Positions 49,800 to 61,700 of a stretch of 64,000 bases of DNA are shown here, in pieces; position 1 is the stretch's first letter; each line of letters opens with the position of its first letter. The notes under the pieces are model-generated. The model did not search any database, was not told where the DNA came from, and saw nothing but the letters and a program-made list of their open reading frames with translations. The stretch is from Liolophura sinensis. Lineage: Eukaryota > Mollusca > Polyplacophora > Chitonida > Chitonidae. The position numbers were made by a program, and so were the translations under genes. The DNA lies in contig NC_088295.1 in NCBI RefSeq assembly GCF_032854445.1, positions 86,139,836 to 86,203,835 on the forward strand, written 5' to 3'.

Positions 49800-52700
49800 T
49801 CACATTGCAGCCCATGGAGCATCCACCTTATAATCAATCTAGAAAAAAAAAAGACCAATTTGTTTATTACAAAGTCAACTTAGTTCAATGCTTAATTTAT
49901 ATTTAACTGTTTTTTAACACCATACTCAAGAATTTTTTATCCTCAGTAGACATTGGAAATCTGATTGGTGGAGAAAAAAAGAGTGCCCAGGGTAAATCAC
50001 CCCTCTTTGGGAAGCCACTGACAAAATGTAATACTCAATAGGAGGCATTTCACCGACAAACATGCCCACGTGTGACATACAAATTTGGCACACCAGTGTT
50101 CTGTAATTATCATGGATCATTGGCTGAACACTGCAGGCACATAAAGTGGGGATGGGGAGGGCGCTTGTGCCATGGCAAGAACAACGATTCTCAGCAAGCT
50201 TATAGGCAAGGATCCAGGGACTACCTGGGTAAGTTGAGATTTCCGAAGTCCGGAGATGCATTCTTCATCCATTTCTGAACAATACAAGTACATATAAACT
50301 GATGTGTTAGGAGCCTAAAAAGTCTGAAAAAAGCCAAGATGGAACTGAAGCCACCTTCATACTTTTTACATAAAACAATATGTGAATACTAACTCATGAG
50401 TGTTGCCAACTCACAGCATCAGTGACAATACACTCCTCATACATTCAAAAAGCGTTTTAATATGGCCACTTGTAAACATACAGTAGGTCACCCAAACAGC
50501 AGGTCACCCATTAATATGGCCACTTGTAAACATACCATAGGTCACCCATACACCAGGTCACCCATTAATATGGCCACCTGTAAACATACCGTAGGTCACC
50601 CATACAGTAGGTCACCCATTAACATGGCCACCTGTAAACATACTGTAGGTCACCCATTAAAATGGCCACCTGTAAACATACTGTAGGTCACCCATACAGT
50701 AGGTCACCCATTAATATGGCCACTTCTAAACATACAGTAGGTCACCTATACTTTAGGTCACCCATACAGTAGGTCACCCGTTAATATTTATTTATTAGTT
50801 TGATTGGTGTTTTACGCCGTACTCAAGAATATTTCACTTATACTACGGCGGCCCACATTATGGTGGGAGGAAATTGGGCAGAGCCCGGCAGAAACCCACG
50901 AGCATCCGCAGGTTGCTGGCAGACCCCTATTAATATGGCCACTTCTAAACATACAGTAGGTCACCTATACAGTGGGTTACCCATACAGTAGGTCACCCAT
51001 ACAGTACAGTAAGTCACCCATAAAGTACAATAGGTCACCCATAAAGTACAGTAGGTCACCCATACATTGATGGAATTTTTCACCAACCACAATCTCCCTG
51101 CAGTAAAAATGTAACAAGGAACAGTGATTAGTTTATGAAAATCATTTAAAATTGTAGGAGATTTATGGTAAATCATAGGTCACAACTACTCACCCGTTGT
51201 CCTCGTTTTTGGTTGGCATCAAGGTCATACTGGTTGGCATGGGTGCTGTGGATCGTGCTCCTGATGTACTTCTGATGACCATCGCTGTCCCCAATGGGGC
51301 CCCGTGAATGGTTGTTCATGTACCGCTCAAACTCAACATTCTGGCCAAAACAAACCACACTGTTACTAAGCTGACAAGGTACATGTTTAAGCTATACGGT
51401 GCATTCATCCACATGGAATAGCTACGTAATCATGTAATCTTGCTTTGTGGCCAGAAATTCAAAACATTAACTCCCACCTTATGAAAATATTTTAGTTGTT
51501 TACATGTATGTACTTGAGTGTAACAAGTGAAGTTAATAATGGAAAGTACTGATTCATCAAAACATAAAACTACATGATATTTAGCAATAAATGAAATGAG
51601 AAAGCATGGGTGTGATTTAATACTGATACATGCAGTTGTAATAGTAATGAATGTTGTTTTCAGGCTTGTATGTGTCTATATCATAAAATATAAAACGCAC
51701 ATACACACACAAATAACAATGCTTTAAACCAACCACACACAAAAAGACGTGAAAACATGGTCAACATTCACAAGAAATTAACTGTTAAAATCAAATCAAA
51801 CCAAAGTTGAAAATTTACTCTACACACTTTTAAACCATATGTAGTTCATATTTAGACTACAATTTGAGCAGAAATAAAATACCCAGAACCAACATATAAA
51901 ACTACGCAAAAACATAGCAACACAGGAGTTTTCATCATAAGCATGTATCATATCTAGGATACATGATCTGTCCATAAGCTACAGGTAAAATGCAACTGTG
52001 GAGAACGCCTGACACATTTTGCCTATTAACTTACTTGTTAGGCATGATGTAACTTCACACAGGACATTGTGACATAATTATAGAAGTGGCCTCACCCTTC
52101 ACATACTGCTTGAACAATATTTAAGATACACTTATTTTTTGATATAAGCTTTAAAACTGACAGTTACTGTAGCTGAATATACAGTAACTTTAGGTGAATA
52201 TACAGTAACTGTAGCTGAATATACAGTAAATTTAGGTGAATATTTTTTTAGGAATCCAACACCCACACAACGAGAACACAACATGCAAAAACAGAATCCT
52301 CACATCTAAATGACCAAGTGATCGACTGGTCAGGTGACCAGGCTGGCTGTTCTTTACATAATCCCAGTCACCTGTCTGAGGAAAATCAATCAACAGACAG
52401 GTAAGTACAGGTGTTCTATTCACCATCTTGTCTTCAACATGAAGTCATATATATCCACGTTTTAGAATTTCAGGATTAAGATTAAGCTGGGTTATAATAA
52501 ACATGGAGTTGAAAAACTGTGGAAAAAATAACATAAACACCAACTGCTAACCAAAACTAACGGGAAAAAAAAAAAGACACACATAAAATTACATGATAAA
52601 ACAATCCAAAATAAACATAATCCTGTCTTAAATAAGGAAATATTTTTATCAAAAATCAATTTAGGAAACGGAAATAAAGTCAGGAAACATGCCTGCATGT

Positions 52701-55700
52701 GCCTACATACTAGACAGATTCTCCTAATGAGAATCTCACTTACATGCATGTTCTGTTTCTTGGAGAAGAGCGTGTCATCAAGGTTGAGTTTGCGGAGGTT
52801 TCCTGTTGGCGCTCCCGCCCCAGGCCTGCCCCAGAAGTGAGAAAACACCTGCTCGTGCTGAAAGGGAACCATTAGACACTCAAAAAACCTGTCAATCAAA
52901 CATTATCATCTGTCAGTAAACAAAAAGCACAAATCTGCAACTTGTGGAATGGTAATAAATGTGAGGTATATGAGTTGTAATTTACTATTCATGAAGCATA
53001 ACTTTTAATGAGAAAAATGGCATTCCCTGTTGCCTCATTGTGCTTGTCCATAAAATACCATACTGATCGGTATTTATGATCATTGCCAAATGCCAATTAA
53101 TTCATTCTTTGACCCTTACCCATGGTACGACCTTAAATCTCACAACAACTCATATCTGATTAATAAATCAGGTTAGCAGCTAAACTGATCTAAATAATTA
53201 AAATAAATATACAATACAACTACCTACATGTACATGTGCATATTTAGTTTTGTGAGTTTTCCTTGACAAAAATCCTTTGCCACAGCAGCAAGAAACACAA
53301 ATACAAGCATAATGGCAAAGTGAACCTATCTGACAATTATACTTGCAGTAGTTTGGTTGTGAAAGTGTTTTCAATTTGAACACTTAAATACCTTAAAATT
53401 CAGTAAATAATTTTAAAACAGCTGTACTGGGTGGGGGATGTGTACAATGCGGTATCCTGCAGTGAATATGCCACATGCATCTGCTGACTGAGTTATCTCC
53501 TTTTGTTCAGATGTGAAAACAAACAATGAACTCATCCAAGCGATTCACTGATACATCAGCCTTCTGCGCTGAATTGATGTCTTTTGCAGGATCAATTTCA
53601 CACCTTCATTCCATACCCTGCCACGGATTAACAGGGTAACTAATAATGTTGTGCTCGCCCACTTGTAACACTTACATGCTTGGCCTCTTGTCTCTCCTTC
53701 AACTTTTCCAGTTCTCGAGACCGGTATCTTTCCTCCGCAGCCTTGGTCAGATCATGGTGGTAATTCTTACTGTCAGTGGCAGCACGGTAATTAATGTCGT
53801 TGATTTTCTGTTAAGGGAAAATAATTTACCATCAACCACTGACAGAAAAAGCATGGACTGCGGTAACTTTGTGATATTTTGATTTAGACATATCATATGT
53901 TAAAAGAAATTATATTAACATAAATATAACCTGCTGATGGTTATCCTGCTGGATCTGCATGGTTTCCTCCGACCATAATGCTGGCCGCCCTTGTATAAGT
54001 GAAATATGTAAGTAAAACACCAATCAAATAAATAAAAAAATTAACATAAAAATAGTGGATATATATTCATTATAAACATTCCAAATTTGCCTCTCTTATA
54101 ACGCTGTGTCGATCGTGAAGCATATTTTTTGTATTGCACATCGGCTTTAGCAACGTTCATATTGCACATCGGCATTAACAACGTGATGTTACATCATTCA
54201 TTGACAACTCATCTCCTCTCCCTGTACAGATTTGTGTGTCATGCATAAAATATTACTACAAGTCTTGGTATCTTACATTTTTGTGTCAAATTTTCATTTT
54301 CGGTGACTAAATTTTGCTACCTAGTGAAATGATTGATGTTTGGTGTATAATTAATAGGTTATTGAATGAGTACTGGCTGATGTGAACTCATTCTATATAT
54401 GCGAGGCAGAAGCGAGATCTCACAAGCTTAATCCTGCTTTGGCGCCAGGCAACAACAGAATGGGTCGGCATCAGCTCGTTTATCAATCAATAAATCTGAT
54501 TATACAAATGCGACAAAGACTTTACCGAATGCAAAAACTGATGTCCTCTTTACAAATACGCAACACATCAAATTGTACAAAATTACTTAAAGCTTAAAAG
54601 CTGAGCACTCTAAACAATGAGTCTATCCTATTCACATCAGTCGAAAACTGAAAACATTCACTTTAACATTGAAATTGGGCCTCATATTAGACTCGCACAT
54701 GTAGTGTATTGGCAGAAACCCCTAGAAACCTTCACAAACTGTGTCATTACCTGACACATACTACTTATTGCGCATCTGTTCCTCTCTATAAGCGCGCTTC
54801 ACTGCACACCATTAGAAACCTTCACAAACTGTATCATTACCTGACACATACTACTTATTGCGCATGTGCTGCTCTCTATAAGCGCGCTTCGCTGCAAACC
54901 ATTAGAAACCTTCACAAACTCACCATTACCTGACACATACTACTTATTGCGCATGTGCCACTCTCTACACACTCGCTTCACTGCCACCATTAGACAAGCT
55001 TGACGTCTGAAGTGTCTGGTGCGACGCATGTAGGCTTGCAGGTTTAGACTCAGTGTCATCACTGATGTCCTTGCGCGGAACTATATAATAGACATTCATC
55101 AATAAAACTGTTCCGGTGTTGGTTAGAATTATGTTGTACACAATTTAGATAAAGAAAATGCGCATGTATAAAGTATTATTACAATCAAAGGTTGTGAGTT
55201 TCTGTGTTTTCTGACATCACTCTCTGCCTCATTACCTTGACCCCAGTGACCATGCCGTTGTTTACGATTACTGTACACATTTTGCTAATGGTGGCAGTGA
55301 TGTACAGCGAGCGTAGAGAGCGACACATCCGCAGTAATAAGTATGTACCTGACATCACCGACAGAATTCGCATAAATAAAACATACGCAAGCAGGTATAT
55401 GTAACCCCAAAAGAAAAGACCTTGATAATTCAGACTGAAGCAGATGATCAAGGCATGTGCTCACCAGCTGTGTGACATCAGATGTATGGAGGTGATGAGG
55501 CAGTAACATCCCTGTCACAGGGTCACGTCGTGGCTTGCCCACCTGGCCCTCTCGTAATACCGACGCCAACTCTCCCACCTGCCAATAATACAGGTACATG
55601 TAAACAAGAACAAACAAGGTTGAAAACACTAGGGCACAGAAATTATGCTATCACAGAAAATTGTTTATGGTACCATAATGGAGATGTAAAAAGCTACATA

Positions 55701-58700
55701 TCTGAATTGACTAACCTGGAGTCCCAGCCATCAGTTTTACTCCAAACTGGCAAAAATGTGAACATTTGTTTCACACATTATATCAGCTTAATGTTGAGGT
55801 CTTCATCATTAGAGACCTTTAGTTAAAATTAGTTAGAAAAAGTACAAAATTGTAACCAGAATTAGGTCACTGATGCTAGTTACAAGTTATCACTTTCTAA
55901 CTAAAGGTCTCTATTGCAGTCATGCACACAACTTTTAAAACCTTTAAATGATGATACTCAGGTAAATTTGCTTACAGGTGCTTTCAGGTAGTTTTCCATC
56001 TCTTGTTTATTTCGCTTCTGTTCCTCTACTCCTTTGGCTATATAAAGAGACAGATAAATTTACATTTGACTGTGAGATGTAATCATGTTCGCACTGTGCA
56101 TCCATCTTTAAGCAAATGTTCAAATTTACCTTTGTGAAAGAAATTCTGACTGAAGCTGTAATAGTTTATTATGATGTACAAATTGAAAATCACTGAGTAT
56201 AATATGTAAAAGTAAAAAGAAAGGCAGTAAATGTTTAACACGTTAAATCTAATGTGCAGAGTAACGTGTATTTAATGATTTATTAGTTTTGGCGGAAATT
56301 CCTTTTCTTACCCAGATCTCTGTGGTAGAGCTGAGCTGCTCGAGCCTTCCTGATGTCATTGGCTGAACTTGACTAAAATCAGGGCAAGAAAGAAAACCTG
56401 TTCTAAAGTGCATTCTTATTTATAAACCACCCACCTATGGCAAAGTCAATAACAAACTTTCCCACAATTGTTACATACAAATATGAACACCATACTCAAT
56501 TGGTGAAACTGGTCTTCAATGAACATTACTCTGCTTTTAAATGCAAGTAATAAATTACAGCTATGCATCAAATAATGACTGATATAAACTTGTAATCTTC
56601 TGGGGACAATATGCATTATATCAAAGCAATGTTGCATGATTTGCATAAAAAAAAGTCTTCTCGTGGAAAGTACAAATAAGGCTTATACAATGTACACTTG
56701 TTTGATACCAAGAGGATACACTAGACTTGATGTTAACGCATCCCAAAGAGTATGACCTCCAGACCGTTAAACACTTGGGTGATACACATTTTATTTTGTT
56801 TTATGAGCAAGCTGACAATTAAAAAACTCCAAGAATGGAATAAAAATAAAACTGAAAATCCACCTTTTAATTTTGTCCAATCTTGATGTTTCTATGATTA
56901 CCCTGCTTTTCAAGGCTTTCCAATAATGTAAATATGTCTTCAACAGGAATAATTGCCAAGTTTTGATTGTACACATTTTCCACAAATTAGGTGATATTCA
57001 AGTTGTAAGTTATTTTTATATCCTCCTCCGACACAGAAAAAAAGATTTATTCTGCTTATAAAACAACAATTAAAATAGGTGAGGCCTTACCTCTCTGGTG
57101 AGTTTCCTGGCCAAAGTCGTCAGTATTCTCCCCTCCTCATCTCTCCTGGGTGCGCCCGCACCTGGCCGACCAAATGGAAAGTACGCCTGGGTGTTACCTG
57201 CCTCTTTGGTCTGCTTACCAGATACCCCAGCCACCTCCTCTTTTATCACATTCTCTACATGAACAAAATCAAGGGAAAAATATAAATATATCACTATAAC
57301 AAGTTCCTTTTTTTATTTTTCATATTTCCTATTTTTATTTACAGTTACAGTTCACACAGTTTTTATTTCCCATCTGATTTCTATCCATTTTATTTTAATC
57401 TAATTTCTATTTTTGCTTTGGCACTAACATATCAAAAATTAGTATCAATCCAGTTTCCTTGATCCCACAAAAACAATGTATTCATGTTCATGTATAGTGT
57501 ATATATAGATTGACAGAGGCATTACTTATGGATAACAACTCCTGGATTAATTGTGTTGGTGACGTGTATATACCAAAATGCCACACTTACGCCCATAGTC
57601 ATTAGCATTCATTGTAACTGGTAGACGAGTTACAACCTGTCCATTTTCATTGAGGTGTGGAGCCCCTCCTCCACCTCTTGGCCTAAAATCAAGTGATGTA
57701 CCCTGCAAAAAATAAAAAAATGGGTTAAAACAAGAAGAGGCATGTAGTCCAACATGTACAAAACAAATATGCAACAAAATACTAAGAAGTAATTTTTAAC
57801 GAACAAAATTTCTATAGCCAATTTAATTATGACTAATTACACACCAATAATTGATCATCAATCACACAAAATTAGTTCACCAAACCAGATATAAATATTT
57901 TCAGCAAAAAAAAAAAAGACGTTAATCTTCATACAAATATTTACAAGTAAAAATAAATTATATCATACACTGTACGTATTCTAAAAGCAATAACGTGATA
58001 GTGACAATACTCAGTTGCTGGCAAAAACTTGACAGGAAGGCAAGAATAAGGTAAGAACCACATAGAGTTCACTCAGCCTTAATACAAACAGCCTGAGTGT
58101 ACAATAGTGACTTGTTAAGCAACAATTTATTATATACAAACAATATATGTGTATTCATACATGTCCTCAAGTCTTTAACAATCTGAACAGAACAAAATAT
58201 TCATAGACTCAGCAGGAACTCAAATGAGTTAAACTATATAGATTCATCAACATCTGACACAAGGAAATTTGAAGTTGAACAAATCCCTGCATAATAAAGA
58301 AAAACTATACTTGGCAATGTATACGTTAATAACAAGGACCAAGACAGACAATGACAAAACAGGAAGAAATACTGAATTATTTACAGAAATTACGGCATCT
58401 TTGAAACAACAAAGAAAATACTACTGATACTGCTGAATTAATAAGACAATCACCAATTTACTGTGACAAAGTGCAGTGAAGCAGGGTATGGCACTGATAC
58501 AGTGGATATGAAAGTAGTGATGTGAAACATGGGACAACTGAAAAGTGTGAATTAAGGCAGCCTGATGATGCCCCAGCAGTGATACAGGCAATGCACAAGA
58601 GTGTCTTCATTGTGCATGGACAGACCATCATACATGTACATGCAACAGTGATGCACAATAATCAGTACAACAACAACAGCCATACAAAAAGTACACGTTG

Positions 58701-61700
58701 ACATCTAGCTAACCTGAACGTCATCCTCTCGGATTTGGGTAGCATATTTATTGGAGAGGTAATTCTTGTGTCTGACAATGGAGCCGTCCTCTAGCCGGGT
58801 AGGCTGTACAGCTCCCTTACCCCAGGGATCATAGTCTTCACTGCCCTCAAGCCTCTGGCAGAGCAACACCAGAGGTACTCAAATAAGTATACATTACATA
58901 CATTTGCATCATTACAGTTATAACCTATAATGAAGCTATTAAACACATCACTAAGTGCTGCAAATATGACAGTGTATTTTTTGAAAATTAAGCAGGTACT
59001 ATAGATTTCAAAAGAAAACAAATATTGTACAGCTCCAATTCAAGCACACATGCTGATGTAAAGGACAAATACTTCCGTAACATAATAACTTAACCTGCCA
59101 ATGGGTTAGACATACTAAACAATCAGTGAATGGAGATTTCATACATGGGTTTTTCCACTGTTCACTGTTCTGCTGACATTTCCTCGCTGTGCCCATAAGC
59201 TACAGTCCATTTAAAAACACTGATAATGGAACTCCCAAACCAATGACAAACATAGGTACATATACAGAAGTAGTCTCTGCATAAAGTTTGGTGAAAGTGC
59301 ATGGCCTTACACAATTACCACATCCTGAGAACACCTCACAAGACTGCATGACACAAGAGCAACTTTCCACATACCTCAAACCAATTGCAATTGGCAGTTT
59401 ATTTTTGCTTAGATAGTTGCCTAGATAAGAGTTCCATCACTAGAAATTCATAACGGCTCAAGCAGAAGTCTGAATCCACAAGTGGTGATTTAGGTTGTAC
59501 AGCGCCACCACTCCATCTTGTACATGTATGTTATATTTGGGGCTAACATATTAGTCCCAGGCTACTTACCATGCCACAAGGGAACAGCTTGGTATTAGAA
59601 TCCAGTTACATTGAGTTAAAGCTCATCACAGATATGATTAAGTTTGATGTATTAAGATTCCTGGAAAAATATCCTGTTGGTATGAAATAATGCAAAATTA
59701 TAGGACTTAAACTGACCTTCTGGTGAACTCCAGGGCTTGCTGCATCCAAATCTGGAAAAAAAATAGTAACTCTGCTGGAATGTGTTTGTCATGAATAGAA
59801 GCTGTATGATAAATAAATAAATACATATTGTTTTTACCATATTCAAGAACTTTCCATTTATGGGTACCAGTTTTATTTATTTATTTATTTCATTAGTGTT
59901 TTGCACCATACTCAAGAATATTTCATCTATATGACGGCAGTTAGCATTATGTTATGAGGAAACCAGGCGAAGCCCTGGGATAACCCATGGCTATGCGTAG
60001 GTTGCTGGCAGACAGAGGTAGCCAGCATGAACTGGACTCACAGTCACAGTGAAAGGCTCTGGGTCATTGCACTATAAGGGCAAGCTAACCACTTGGGAAG
60101 TAATAAATGATTTGTTCAAGGTGCAACAACAGAAAGTGCAGGTGCAATAAAATGTACACAAGGTATATCTTCAAAAAGATAAAAAATATTACTATCAGTT
60201 GATGAAATGTGTATAAAGTATACAGGCGAATCAATGAGTGCCAAGGTGTGCCTACAGAATGAAGAACTATTTAATACTTTTGACTGTCAAAACCTTTAAA
60301 TATAATTCAACAGAGCAACTGCAAATGAAGTCACTATATTCTGATGTGCCATGTATCTGGGGATGTCTACAAGGGTAAACTGACAGATATGTTCACATAT
60401 ACATACAAAATATTCGAAGGCTATGTAGTATGTACAGAGGATAATCTCATAAAATCTCTCCCATAAAATCATGAGAAATAGATACTGAAAAAAAAAAATC
60501 AACAAAATTTAAGTTTAACCTAGTTTAATTTGCTTGCAGTTCACATTTACCTACACAAAAACTCTTTATACTGGGTGACAATGGAAAAACACAGTGAACA
60601 TTAAAAGTGAAGTAATGATAACACCACAATACATGTGCAATACCACCATGTGCAAACAAGAGGAGGAGAGGGGTAAAAACTGTTTACCTCTGGGCCCATC
60701 TATTGGGATATTTCTTCTGCCTACTAAAGTAGTCCCTATCATGAATAAAAGTACACGTACAGGTAGATATGGAAGTACATGTACTGGTATCATAAACACT
60801 GCCCAGTGTCAAATGAGTCCGTGAAGATCAATAATGAGACTGCGATCTACATTGTGAACCAAAATGTTTCAGAATACGAACACTGGCTCTTGGCCATTCA
60901 GCACTCTTTTCACAACCATTTAATATCGTTTCTTGTTTTGTCAAATGCAAAGAAAATGTTTTAACTTTAATTTCATTTTTCGTCTTTTTTGTTCATTAGT
61001 TTATTGTTTTCTTTTTGTTTTTATTGTCATTTTGTTTTTTATTTAGGAAGTATTGGTACTATGTAGACATGACAATCTGGTTATAGACATTATGGTTGTG
61101 TCTCATTAACACTTTGTTTAGGTGAAGCTGACTTACCCGAGATGGTTCTGTTTGGGGCACCTGCCCCAGGCTTGCCATATGGATTGTGCTTCAGCTGCAA
61201 ATAGACAATCCATATGGCTCTCATGGTAACAGGTGGTTCAAGTGTACTTATCTTTATAGTAATGCCTTATTGGACTAGTACGCTCAAAACAAAAGACATA
61301 TCTTATTTCGATGCAGGATATTCAGTTCTTGGCCTATATAATGTTCAGTACAAATTTAAATGTACAAATGTTTCTGACACGGCTAGCTGACAAACAAGTT
61401 AGCAAGTTAATAAACACATACATGAAAAAGAAAGAGAAAAAAAAACTTTACCATGTCAATTTCCTTCTTAAGGTCTTCTAGTTTTTGAAGCTGTTGATCC
61501 AACTTCTTCTGCTCTATCTGCTTATCTACAATGAACTTGCAATCATGACTTAGTGTGAAGAAAAGAAAAGAAAATCTCGGATTTGTTTATACAGCACTGG
61601 CTTGTAGGCATACTGTACTTTGTCTAAAACAGGGAAGACAGCTGGACAGAAAATTCTTTATTACACATTTTTTTCTTTCTAAAATGTTCCATCAATAATC

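Noticed and set aside
54709-54933. 74-codon frame with a 30-residue repeat
   Set aside because: Generated by a 90-bp tandem repeat in an intron; no splice support.
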